From positions 1 to 64,000 of IMG/VR virus record IMGVR_UViG_3300042890_004141: a stretch of 64,000 nt of DNA; one strand, written 5' to 3'. Shown piece after piece: positions 32,111 through 39,229 of the stretch. The position numbers and the translations under genes are program-made. The notes under the pieces are model-generated. The model was not told the origin of the DNA. It made no database searches and saw only the letters and a program-made list of their open reading frames with translations. Origin of the DNA: a virus. The stretch's first letter is position 1. Each line of letters starts with the position of its first letter.

Positions 32111-32433
32111 TGTTCACCTCCTCCGTAGGTTTCGTAGTAGTATTGTTCACCAGTTAGTGGTAGTGTACTTTCAGGATAATCAATTCCATGAACTGTTCCT
32201 TTGTTGTATGCAGTTTCAATTCTTTCTTTCTCCATTTCTTTGGCTTTTTCAAGTAATTTAATATACTGAATCTCAAATTCTTTCAGTGATATTTCCTCAT
32301 TGTTTAATTTTGTAAGTAAATCCACATAAGATTTTGCTAACCAATCTACTGCCAGTTTATTGTTTGTCATATTTTCTGTGTTTGTGTAAAGATGAATTAT
32401 GTTTTTAAGTTTACTTATTTTATTGTTTGTCAT
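32107..32433 (-). CDS. Array member, 108 aa (or 87 aa from internal start)
   Basis: The ATG at 32433 has an SD (GGAGGTAACAAATG), but the frame then repeats MTNNKLAVDWLAKSY at 32370, which aligns with the normal array start MTNNKQQTAVEWL. The first 21 residues may be a recombination remnant. The rest is helical and ends TLPLTGEQYYYETYGGGEQ. Function unknown. Confidence 0.6.
   Translation of the reverse strand: MTNNKISKLKNIIHLYTNTENMTNNKLAVDWLAKSYVDLLTKLNNEEISLKEFEIQYIKLLEKAKEMEKERIETAYNKGTVHGIDYPESTLPLTGEQYYYETYGGGEQ
32348..32370 (-). repeat. Array start repeat, short copy
   Basis: Encodes MTNNKLAV, the same start as the other copies with QQT replaced by L. It lies inside the 108-aa frame and could be the true start. 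Confidence 0.55.
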
Positions 32434-32651
32434 TTGTTACCTCCTTCGTAGGTTAATTCAATTACCTTAAACTCAAGTATACCGACATTGTTATTGCTAT
32501 TGACAAAATGTTCAATTTCACCCAATGTTGTATTCTGATTACATAACATTGATGGATTTATAACCTTCCAATCATCTGGGCCAATTTGAATACTTGTCTT
32601 AAAAGTTGCTACAAATTGTTTTACTGCCGTTTGTTGTTTATTGTTTTCCAT
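32430..32651 (-). CDS. Array member, 73 aa
   Basis: It begins MENNKQQTAVKQFVATF, the array start with one change. The rest (GPDDWKVINPSMLC, NVGILEFKVIELTYEGG) is beta-rich and unrecognised. Its last codons GGNK form the SD of the next gene. It overlaps the upstream gene by 14 nt. Confidence 0.6.
   Translation of the reverse strand: MENNKQQTAVKQFVATFKTSIQIGPDDWKVINPSMLCNQNTTLGEIEHFVNSNNNVGILEFKVIELTYEGGNK
32623..32651 (-). repeat. Array start repeat, copy 2
   Basis: Matches 31627-31655 except for the second codon region (GAA in place of ACA), giving MENNKQQTAV. Confidence 0.7.
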
Positions 32652-33072
32652 TTACTATTTCAATTAATTTTTTAAGACAAGCAAGTTCTGCTTCTTCGTA
32701 TGGTTGATATTTCATCTCCCATTGTTTAGGGTCTGTATTATAATGACCAATAACAGAAATATCCCACCAGGTAGTTTTATTAATTAGTCCTCCAATATAA
32801 TTGATTTGACATCTAAGATTGTGGTTCTCTCTAAACCATCTAAATGCTTGTGAGAATGTTGGTGCTCCGAACCATTTTAACCTATCATGTTTTTGAAAAG
32901 GTATATAATCTCCTGATGCATCTCTTATATTGTTAAAGTAAAATGATTCAGCATTTTTTCCATCATAAAAAGCTAAACAAGGTTCATCAAATCCAAGTTG
33001 CTTTAACTCTAAAGCAAGTTCGTAGGGTACAAATTCTTTGTTCATCTCCGTTTGTTGTTTATTGTTTGTCAT
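32638..33072 (-). CDS. First member of small-gene array, 144 aa
   Basis: The first eight residues MTNNKQQT are the array start. The body (YELALELKQLGFDEPCLAFY, WFGAPTFSQAFRWFRENHNL and NKTTWWDISVIGHY) is a type of small phage protein I have seen in similar genomes. No function is known. It is the first gene behind the promoter at 33092-33123. Confidence 0.65.
   Translation of the reverse strand: MTNNKQQTEMNKEFVPYELALELKQLGFDEPCLAFYDGKNAESFYFNNIRDASGDYIPFQKHDRLKWFGAPTFSQAFRWFRENHNLRCQINYIGGLINKTTWWDISVIGHYNTDPKQWEMKYQPYEEAELACLKKLIEIVNGKQ
33048..33072 (-). repeat. Array start repeat, copy 3
   Basis: Encodes MTNNKQQT and matches 31631-31655 over 25 nt. Confidence 0.7.
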
Positions 33073-33091
33073 AACTTTTATTTCTATACCG

Positions 33092-33123
33092 TAAATATAC
33101 GAACATTATTTCAAAAAGCCAAA
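33092..33123 (-). promoter_or_regulatory. Bacteroidota-type promoter of the small-gene array
   Basis: TTTGGCT begins at 33123 and TATATTTA ends at 33092 with a 20-nt spacer. A leader of about 15 nt ends AATAAAAGTTATG. Confidence 0.8.
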
Positions 33124-33130
33124 TCTGTTT

Positions 33131-33748
33131 TTAAATTTCTTTATATTTCCAAATAAAACCACCTGATGATTTTTGTCTTCCTTTACATGTTCCTATTATA
33201 CCCATTTCTGATTTATAACCTAGATAATCTCTAGCTTCATTTATGCTATCCCATTCTTTAATAGGAATACCAGATAAATCACATTGGATAACTGATTTTT
33301 TATGGGGGTTAGCATTTTTCATTCTTTGGATTGTATTGAGGGATGTTGATCTTTTTTTAGCTATACCTATTTTATCTATGTTTACTTCTGTATAGGTAGG
33401 ATTAGTTTTAGTTATTAAATGACATAAGTATATTAAATCATTATCATCAATATCTGATTTTATGTGATTAATAGCTTTATGGACCCATCTAATATTATCT
33501 TTTTCATATCCTTTGGAACTATCAATTCTATCTAAAGAGGCTGTGTTTAAATGGTAATTATAAGATATTGTAGCGTTTACAATATTAATATCTACCTTTG
33601 TTAAAGCACATTTTTTGTTTTGTTTTAAAAATAAATCCCATAAGTAATCTATATCTAAATCAAAACTTAAACCTCTTTTGATAGCGTTTGATTGTATTTT
33701 TTTAAAAAAAGTAATACAAATTTTTTCTGATGATTTTTTTCTAGCCAT
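33131..33748 (-). CDS. HNH homing endonuclease with NUMOD1 tail
   Basis: TASLDRIDSSKGYEKDNIRW is the HNH core found in phage homing enzymes, followed by VHKAIN. The C terminus VIQCDLSGIPIKEWDSINEA to FIWKYKEI is a NUMOD1 module similar to that of the GIY-YIG enzyme at 3416. It is free-standing, next to folE. A 9-bp hairpin lies in front of its start. Confidence 0.85.
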   Translation of the reverse strand: MARKKSSEKICITFFKKIQSNAIKRGLSFDLDIDYLWDLFLKQNKKCALTKVDINIVNATISYNYHLNTASLDRIDSSKGYEKDNIRWVHKAINHIKSDIDDNDLIYLCHLITKTNPTYTEVNIDKIGIAKKRSTSLNTIQRMKNANPHKKSVIQCDLSGIPIKEWDSINEARDYLGYKSEMGIIGTCKGRQKSSGGFIWKYKEI

Positions 33749-33755
33749 GTTTATG

Positions 33756-33785
33756 TTCTATGTGTCTATACATATGCACATAGAA
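33756..33785 (-). promoter_or_regulatory. Hairpin before the HNH homing endonuclease
   Basis: TTCTATGTG and CACATAGAA form a perfect 9-bp stem around a 12-nt loop that contains ATATGTATA, one base from the late-type box ATATTTATA. It lies between the folE stop and the endonuclease ATG at 33748. It could end folE transcripts, restrict translation of the endonuclease, or both. Confidence 0.55.
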
Positions 33786-33793
33786 ACTAAAAA

Positions 33794-34468
33794 TTAACCC
33801 ATTTTAATCATCTCTAAAACTTCCATTTTAGCTGTTTTAGTATGATCAGCAAAAACTCCACTTACTTCACTTGTCATCATAGAAGCACCCTGATGTTTTA
33901 CACCGCGACATGAGACGCAATTGTGTGTTGCTTTAACCATAACCATTACCCCAACATTTCCTTCACAAATTTTGTCAATAGCATTATGAATAGCCATAGT
34001 AAGTTGTTCTTGAATAGCACCTCTACGTCCAAAATGATCAACAATGCGGTTTAATTTACTTAAACCCACCACATTACCTTCAGGACCGGGGATGTAAGCA
34101 ATGTGAACTACTCCCATAATTGTTTGGTGGTGGTGCGAACATTGACTAATTAAAGGAATATCTTTTTCTAATACAATTCCTTGATACCCATCACTTGGAA
34201 ATGAGGTAATGTCACTCATAGCATCGTAACGACCTTTCCACAAATCAAATACATAAGCTTTAGCTACACGGCGAGGTGTATCAGCACTGTTAGGATCATT
34301 TCTCCAATCACATTGTAAAGCATCTAAAAATTTACCATAAGCTTCTGCTGCCTCATCTACCATTGACCACTTTTCTTTCTCAGTAAATGGGAAACCAGGA
34401 GCAATACCATTAGCATAACCTTGTTTTACACACTCTAGATCGAGTGTAAATGTTTTATTTTTTTCCAT
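33794..34468 (-). CDS. folE: GTP cyclohydrolase I
   Basis: This enzyme opens GTP to dihydroneopterin triphosphate, the first step of preQ0 synthesis. The zinc ligands Cys110, His113 (QCSHHHQ) and Cys184 (THNCVSCRG) are present, as are HIAYIPG, GLSKLNRIVD and GRRGAIQEQL. CEHH of typical enzymes reads CSHH. It starts the pathway completed by queD, queE and queC at 35639-38421. Confidence 0.92.
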   Translation of the reverse strand: MEKNKTFTLDLECVKQGYANGIAPGFPFTEKEKWSMVDEAAEAYGKFLDALQCDWRNDPNSADTPRRVAKAYVFDLWKGRYDAMSDITSFPSDGYQGIVLEKDIPLISQCSHHHQTIMGVVHIAYIPGPEGNVVGLSKLNRIVDHFGRRGAIQEQLTMAIHNAIDKICEGNVGVMVMVKATHNCVSCRGVKHQGASMMTSEVSGVFADHTKTAKMEVLEMIKMG

Positions 34469-34478
34469 AACTTATATT

Positions 34479-34510
34479 GTAATATATTAATCTTCAGGTA
34501 AGTGGCCAAG
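34479..34510 (-). promoter_or_regulatory. Bacteroidota-type promoter of folE
   Basis: CTTGGCC begins at 34510 and TATATTAC ends at 34479 with a 20-nt spacer. It lies in the 3' end of the HGPRT gene. The leader is about 6-7 nt. Confidence 0.65.
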
Positions 34511-34990
34511 TATATGTGGTAAGTTTCTTTTAGTTCCATCAACTGAATCTAAACCATATCCTACTAGCCAGTACTCATTTTCTAAATTAAAACCATACAT
34601 TAGATCAGGATTGTTAACTGTGTGTCTTTTAAACAAAGTTATTGGAGTTATTGATTTTGGATTTGATAAATTTAAATGAGTTATTAAAGCATTCATTGTA
34701 TTACCTGAATCGTAGATATCATCTACAATATAAACATCTCTTCCTTCAATATTAGTTTCAATTGATTTAGAAATTTGGATTGTGTTTTGTGTTATACCCT
34801 CATAAGATTTAGCACGTATAAAGTCTATATGACAATCACCTACACGCTTCACTAAATCTGTAAAGAACATAAACGCCCCATTTAAAACACAAATAAAAAC
34901 GGGAGGATAATCATGTTGTTTTTTTGTAATATTGTAGGCCAACTCACCTACTTTGTTTTTAATTTCTTGTTCTGTAAATAAAGTTATCAT
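34487..34990 (-). CDS. hpt: Hypoxanthine-guanine phosphoribosyltransferase
   Basis: The PRPP-binding motif is VYIVDDIYDSGNTM (86-99). FICVLNGAFMFFTDL, the RAKSYEG loop and GYGLDSVDGTKRNLP fit HGPRT. It converts free guanine or hypoxanthine to the nucleotide. It lies within the 7-deazaguanine cluster, and a DpdA reaction would release guanine that this enzyme could recycle, which is an inference. It overlaps the upstream redoxin by 4 nt. Confidence 0.85.
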   Translation of the reverse strand: MITLFTEQEIKNKVGELAYNITKKQHDYPPVFICVLNGAFMFFTDLVKRVGDCHIDFIRAKSYEGITQNTIQISKSIETNIEGRDVYIVDDIYDSGNTMNALITHLNLSNPKSITPITLFKRHTVNNPDLMYGFNLENEYWLVGYGLDSVDGTKRNLPHILGHLPED

Positions 34991-35226
34991 TTTACTAATT
35001 TTTTCAATACATCTTTTACTTCATCAGCACCTTCAAATAAGTGCTTACCATTTTTATCTTCAATAACTAAAGTAGGTACCCATTCAATATTAAAAGATTC
35101 AGTGATTAAATCTTCTTCATAAGTATTAACCATTTTAATGTTAGTATGTTTACTAAACTCAGTCATTATAGGTTTTAATTCGGCACATTTGCCGCATTCA
35201 TCATTATAGAAAAATGTTATGTTCAT
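34987..35226 (-). CDS. Thioredoxin-like protein, 79 aa
   Basis: The active site is ECGKCAEL with a CxxC at residues 11-14 after NITFFYND, and FNIEWVPTLVI holds the cis-Pro. Size and sequence fit a glutaredoxin/thioredoxin-type phage redoxin that could reduce the ribonucleotide reductase. The upstream sequence AATATTTATAATA is a late-type box. Confidence 0.75.
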   Translation of the reverse strand: MNITFFYNDECGKCAELKPIMTEFSKHTNIKMVNTYEEDLITESFNIEWVPTLVIEDKNGKHLFEGADEVKDVLKKLVK

Positions 35227-35237
35227 TATTATAAATA

Positions 35238-35639
35238 TTATAATTTTGATTCGGGGAGTTTAAATACACGTTTTACTTGTTCTGAAATAGGTATTGGGGC
35301 TCCTTCTTCATCTACTCTAACAAATGTCATATTTGTAGCTAGTAAAATAACCTCATCACCCCTAAATACATTATATCCTCTTGCCTCAATATTAAAAGTA
35401 GCTGATGTGTTTCCTACTTTAAACATTTCAGCATATATTTTAACAAGTTGTTTTTCTTTAGCAGGTTTTAAAAATACACACTTATCCATAGCAACAGTAA
35501 TCATGTTTTGACTTCTACATTTTTCCATTGCATAAGCAGCAACCGCGGCATCTATCCAGCTAAGCAATTTGCCGCCAAATAGATTACCGTGGAAACCTAA
35601 ATCTGATTTTTTAACTGGGTGTGTTGATAGTAAATCCAT
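35238..35639 (-). CDS. Hotdog-fold acyl-CoA thioesterase, 133 aa
   Basis: FHGNLFGGKLLSWIDAAVAA and ITVAMDKCVFLKPAKEK are the core of the YciA/BFIT-type acyl-CoA thioesterases (N-x-x-GG-x-LLxWxD). VGNTSATFNIEARG follows. It would split acyl-CoA to free fatty acid and CoA. Such an enzyme is unusual in a phage and its role in this cluster is not evident. It overlaps queE by one base. Confidence 0.8.
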   Translation of the reverse strand: MDLLSTHPVKKSDLGFHGNLFGGKLLSWIDAAVAAYAMEKCRSQNMITVAMDKCVFLKPAKEKQLVKIYAEMFKVGNTSATFNIEARGYNVFRGDEVILLATNMTFVRVDEEGAPIPISEQVKRVFKLPESKL

Positions 35640-36430
35640 TATACAGCCCTGCGAGTATCATATGAGATTATGTGGTCACGACCAGTCCAATTATATCCCA
35701 TTTCAAATGCTTTTTCTAAGCTAATAGGATATTGTTTAATCAATTCCTCTCTATTATCACCAGCGGGCATTAACCAAGTTTTGTTTTTAGGAATATTCAT
35801 TTCAACCCTAAATGCTTCAATTTCTTGAATGTTTTCTTTAGTACCATCATAAACTGGTTTGTAATGATAGTCTGTATGGTAATCTAAAGTTTTACGAATT
35901 GCCTCTTTATTCAAACGAAGTTTGTTGTGTTGGTCAATCATTTTCTGATCCACGAGCTTACCCATTGGAGTGGTAACGTCAAGAGCAGGAACAGAATTAC
36001 TAAACTTTGGAGATAAAGATACCAACCCAAACGGGTAATCAGTTTCAATAAAATGACTACCTTCTGTTTCAATGGTTATACATATACCACGCTCATGAGC
36101 AAAGTGAGTTAATTCATTACAAAGGTCAGGTTGCATAGTAGGTGAGCCACCAGTTAACATCATTTCTGTAATTTCAGGATTCTCATCATAAATTTTAATA
36201 ATGTCATTAAATGTATAAATACCTTTTTCAGGGTGGATACTTGTATACCAACTATCACACCATCCACCTGCACCAAACCAACATCTGTGAGTACAACCTG
36301 TAGTTCTAATAGCTACTGTTGGTCTACCTTGTCTTGAACCTTCACTCTGAATGCAAGTGTAAACCTCAAGTACAGGTAATTTTTTATTATAGTCAAGAAT
36401 ACGACCTGGTTTTTTAATTTCTTTTTCCAT
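35639..36430 (-). CDS. queE: 7-carboxy-7-deazaguanine synthase QueE (radical SAM)
   Basis: The reaction turns 6-carboxytetrahydropterin into CDG. RTTGCTHRCWFGAGGWCDSW contains Cys46, Cys50 and Cys58, so the cluster loop is Cx3Cx7C instead of the normal Cx3Cx2C. LTGGSPTMQP is the SAM-binding GGE-like region and TIETEGSHF follows. The insertion between the last two cysteines is a noteworthy variation. The gene is 2 nt from queD. Confidence 0.88.
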   Translation of the reverse strand: MEKEIKKPGRILDYNKKLPVLEVYTCIQSEGSRQGRPTVAIRTTGCTHRCWFGAGGWCDSWYTSIHPEKGIYTFNDIIKIYDENPEITEMMLTGGSPTMQPDLCNELTHFAHERGICITIETEGSHFIETDYPFGLVSLSPKFSNSVPALDVTTPMGKLVDQKMIDQHNKLRLNKEAIRKTLDYHTDYHYKPVYDGTKENIQEIEAFRVEMNIPKNKTWLMPAGDNREELIKQYPISLEKAFEMGYNWTGRDHIISYDTRRAV

Positions 36431-36432
36431 TA

Positions 36433-36897
36433 TTATCCTTTATAAAATGCTGTGTTTTTTTCATGTTCCCTAAATTCAACTTGAACTATTTTTACACGCT
36501 TATTTGTTTCTTTTTGAATAAATGTGTTTAGCTTGTAATAAAAATATTGAGCAAAACATTCTGCTCCTGTATTAGGTATTACTCGTAATTGGATTATACC
36601 TTCGGCATCCATGTTACGAAAATGAGAAAGATATGGATCATCTTCTGCAATGATTGTAGTATGATCAAGCATATAATCCATCCATGCTTTAGGATTCATA
36701 CCGTCGATAGTACCTTGGGAACGCTTCATACCTCCAAAGTCCCATACCCAGTTGCGGTGGTCAAGATCGCCTTCAAACCATACTTTTAAACTTACTCCGT
36801 AACCATGTAGGAAACGACAATGAGTATCTATAGCTTTCCATTGACGGAATACAGTTGAGTAACCGTCAAATACTTTTGTTGATCTAAAACTACCCAT
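36433..36897 (-). CDS. queD: 6-carboxytetrahydropterin synthase QueD-like
   Basis: THCRFLHGYGVSLKVWFEGD matches QueD around catalytic Cys27, but the second zinc His of LHGH reads Tyr (LHGYG), and the first (FxAxH) reads FRQWKA. MLDHTTIIAEDDP and PNTGAECFA (Glu113) are the later catalytic blocks. It would make 6-carboxytetrahydropterin. The missing zinc His residues suggest a divergent metal site. It overlaps the thioredoxin gene by 8 nt. Confidence 0.82.
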   Translation of the reverse strand: MGSFRSTKVFDGYSTVFRQWKAIDTHCRFLHGYGVSLKVWFEGDLDHRNWVWDFGGMKRSQGTIDGMNPKAWMDYMLDHTTIIAEDDPYLSHFRNMDAEGIIQLRVIPNTGAECFAQYFYYKLNTFIQKETNKRVKIVQVEFREHEKNTAFYKG

Positions 36898-37135
36898 TAA
36901 TAAATTCCATTATTTGTTCAAAACTTTTAACTCCTACAAACCGACGTAATTCTTGTCCATTTTGAGCTAGTACTACTGTAGGAACACTCATTACATTAGC
37001 TGAACGTGCTCTATCTGCTTCATAATCAATGTTAATTTTTTCAACATTAATTTGTTGTCCTACTTTATCCATAATAGGACCTAAGGTTCGACATGGTTCA
37101 CACCATGGTGCGGTAAAATAAAATATCTGTTTCAT
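36890..37135 (-). CDS. Thioredoxin-like protein, 81 aa
   Basis: FYFTAPWCEPCRTLGPIMD has a WCxxC active site and MSVPTVVL the cis-Pro. At 81 residues it is a reduced thioredoxin. A reductant role for ribonucleotide reductase is likely, though not proven. It overlaps neighbours on both sides. Confidence 0.85.
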   Translation of the reverse strand: MKQIFYFTAPWCEPCRTLGPIMDKVGQQINVEKINIDYEADRARSANVMSVPTVVLAQNGQELRRFVGVKSFEQIMEFING

Positions 37136-37344
37136 ACTAATTCTTCTATAATTCCAATAATTTCACTAAGGATTAAGATAAAAACTCCTAATCCAATACT
37201 ATACAACAATGCTCCATACCCAGTCAACCTAACAGCTGATTTAAGAAAGCTAACAATCTGATGTTTTTTAGGATCAGGATGTTTTTGTTTTTCATTTAAA
37301 ATTCTATAATGAATTTCATCATTAATAATACTTTCATTTTTCAT
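37132..37344 (-). CDS. Small membrane protein, 70 aa
   Basis: A charged first half (DEIHYRILNEKQKHPDPKKH) is followed by a hydrophobic stretch (GALLYSIGLGVFILILSEII). It overlaps both neighbours by 4 nt. Function unknown. Confidence 0.6.
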   Translation of the reverse strand: MKNESIINDEIHYRILNEKQKHPDPKKHQIVSFLKSAVRLTGYGALLYSIGLGVFILILSEIIGIIEELV

Positions 37345-37556
37345 ATAATTTCTTCTTCTTTAACTAATTCAGCTCCAAAATTTTCCTCTAGGAGACGAGA
37401 GGTATTTTCTTTAAATAATGGTTTGGCTTGAGACCAATCATAAGACCATTGAATAGATCCTTTGATTAGTCCCGTAAATACCTCACCATGCTTATTAACC
37501 ACAACATACATTTGTGGGTACGGTCCTGATTTTCTATACTGTCTTTTCGTAATCAT
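37341..37556 (-). CDS. Hypothetical protein, 71 aa
   Basis: Function unknown. YPQMYVVVNKHGEVFTGLIK looks like a small beta sheet. It overlaps the end of queC by 23 nt. Confidence 0.55.
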   Translation of the reverse strand: MITKRQYRKSGPYPQMYVVVNKHGEVFTGLIKGSIQWSYDWSQAKPLFKENTSRLLEENFGAELVKEEEII

Positions 37557-38421
37557 CTAATACTGAAGATACGTACTCTTTTACATATTCCCAAGTTACT
37601 GGTCCAAATTCATCAGCATAGTTTACAGGATCTTTTTTACCTAACTTAAGAAATGCTTCTACACGTTCAACTGATGATGCTGATTTATAATCTGAAAACC
37701 ATTCTGGTGATGGGTTTCCATAATTATCAAACACTAAATGAATCATTGGTTTGTAACTTGTGTTTGTACGGCTATAAACCTCATCAAAATCAATGCCTAG
37801 TTGTTCACAACATAATTCACCATCTTTTAAAATAGAAAATTTATTTCCTTCCATATACGGAACATAATAATTTACTAAATGTGAATCCCAGTTACCTGTT
37901 TTAAACGCTACTTCATCTGCTTTTCTCCATTCATCTGTACAATCAGGATAAACTGAATGGTCACCACTATGTACGCCTAAAGCAATAACACATTCTGTGT
38001 TTTTAGAATTAGCAATAGATAAAGCTACAGCTTGAGTAATAGATGAAAAGATTTTATTACGATTAGGAACTACAGTTGCCTTCATATTTTCTTCAGCATA
38101 GTGACCTTCAGGTACTTCATCTCCTCCGGTTACAAGTGCTGAATTAAGTAATTGGGACAAACCATCTAATTTAATTACTTGATAATTAATTTTTGGAAAA
38201 TGATGCATGATAACTTCTGTTGTATCATTTTTGTACTTAGTTTCATCAGCTTTACTATTTAAATAGTTAACTAAATCTTGAGCACGTTCAAGTTCAACTG
38301 AGTGTTTTTGCCCATAATCAAAGGATAGTGCTGTAACTTCATAACCATTGGCGAGTAGATGAAGCAGCAAGGTAGAGCTATCCATTCCTCCACTTAGTGA
38401 TAATACTGCTTGTTTTGTCAT
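37534..38421 (-). CDS. queC: QueC-like 7-cyano-7-deazaguanine synthase lacking zinc cysteines
   Basis: The PP-loop is LSGGMDSST (9-17), followed by ALSFDYGQKH, VPNRNKIFSS and ALGVHSGDHSVYPDC, as in QueC, which makes preQ0 from CDG using ATP and ammonia. The C-terminal zinc site, normally WSCY then CGxCxxC, is absent: the region reads TNTSY (219-223) and DYKSASSVER (244-253). The fold may not need zinc, or the function may have shifted. It overlaps the 45-aa gene by ATGA. Confidence 0.85.
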   Translation of the reverse strand: MTKQAVLSLSGGMDSSTLLLHLLANGYEVTALSFDYGQKHSVELERAQDLVNYLNSKADETKYKNDTTEVIMHHFPKINYQVIKLDGLSQLLNSALVTGGDEVPEGHYAEENMKATVVPNRNKIFSSITQAVALSIANSKNTECVIALGVHSGDHSVYPDCTDEWRKADEVAFKTGNWDSHLVNYYVPYMEGNKFSILKDGELCCEQLGIDFDEVYSRTNTSYKPMIHLVFDNYGNPSPEWFSDYKSASSVERVEAFLKLGKKDPVNYADEFGPVTWEYVKEYVSSVLDDYEKTV

Positions 38422-38555
38422 AGTTTTGTTTTATTTGCTAATCTACGTAACTGTTCTAAATTAGACAAGCTTAGGCGAAAACGATTTTCCCAAATAGCAT
38501 CTAGTACTTTTTTAATTTCAGCTTCATAAGCTGGATTAATATCTATTTTTTTCAT
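38418..38555 (-). CDS. Small helical protein, 45 aa
   Basis: The ORF (ATG 38555, TGA 38418) overlaps both neighbours by ATGA. It starts MKKIDINPAYEAEIKKVLDA and has RLSLSNLEQLRRLANKT. Function unknown. Confidence 0.55.
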   Translation of the reverse strand: MKKIDINPAYEAEIKKVLDAIWENRFRLSLSNLEQLRRLANKTKL

Positions 38556-38740
38556 TTGTTAAAATATTCGTTTAAAAATGATTTAGGGTACATTACAATT
38601 TTACCTTTATAAACAGGATTTGATACTTGTTTAATAGTTGTAACAATTTTTTTAGCAGTTGCAGCTGCAAAAACATCTTTACCTAGTTCTTGACCTGCTG
38701 CCTTGCCTAAGTAATCATAAAGTGATAACATTTCTTCCAT
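38552..38740 (-). CDS. Small hypothetical protein, 62 aa
   Basis: Function unknown. The sequence (LYDYLGKAAGQELGKDVFAA) is helical, followed by a short basic strand region (NPVYKGKIVMYPKSFL). It starts after the common leader AATAAGTTATG. Confidence 0.55.
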   Translation of the reverse strand: MEEMLSLYDYLGKAAGQELGKDVFAAATAKKIVTTIKQVSNPVYKGKIVMYPKSFLNEYFNK

Positions 38741-38743
38741 AAC

Positions 38744-39229
38744 TTATTTTTTTAAATATATTTTTTCTTTAGTGCCTGCTGTTTGGTCATACCATTGTTC
38801 TTTATTCATGTCATACCATCTATAAGGTAATTCTGGGTTATCATTCCAACCATGAGCTCCATAGTAAACAGCGTCTTTTCTTAACAAATTTGCTCTGTGA
38901 GACTTATGAAATTCTTCATCTCCAAACCAAACAGGCATAACAATCTCTTCAGTAATAACCTCTTTTTTCATAGTATTATTTTTACCTCGAGCAACCCAAA
39001 CGTCTATAGAGTCGTTTAAATATTGTTTTAACGCAGGTATGTTATTTCTGAACATTTGGCTTATAGGGTGGTTAACTCGGCTTTTAGAATATGCTTTACC
39101 AGTCAGTGTTGGTCTACCTTCTAGACCAGCAATTAACTGATAAGTTTCTACTCGTTGTTTACCTAAACGTTTATCATCTAGAGATTCAAGTGATGTTTTA
39201 AAGTCGGGGTATGGGAGAAATACTTGCAT
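38744..39229 (-). CDS. Pyr_excise / MSMEG_6728-type protein, 161 aa
   Basis: MQVFLPYPDFKTSLESLDDK, then RLGKQRVETYQLI and HKSHRANLLRKDAVYYG match a family related to the pyrimidine-dimer DNA glycosylase T4 endonuclease V (Pyr_excise). The family acts on, or is related to, base excision. The gene abuts the dpdA-like gene (1-nt overlap), so it may act on modified bases or protect DNA, which is an inference. Confidence 0.75.
   Translation of the reverse strand: MQVFLPYPDFKTSLESLDDKRLGKQRVETYQLIAGLEGRPTLTGKAYSKSRVNHPISQMFRNNIPALKQYLNDSIDVWVARGKNNTMKKEVITEEIVMPVWFGDEEFHKSHRANLLRKDAVYYGAHGWNDNPELPYRWYDMNKEQWYDQTAGTKEKIYLKK

Noticed and set aside
31627-33072. CRISPR array
   Set aside because: The repeats are 18-29 nt starts of genes at irregular distances, in frame with coding sequence, without equal spacers.
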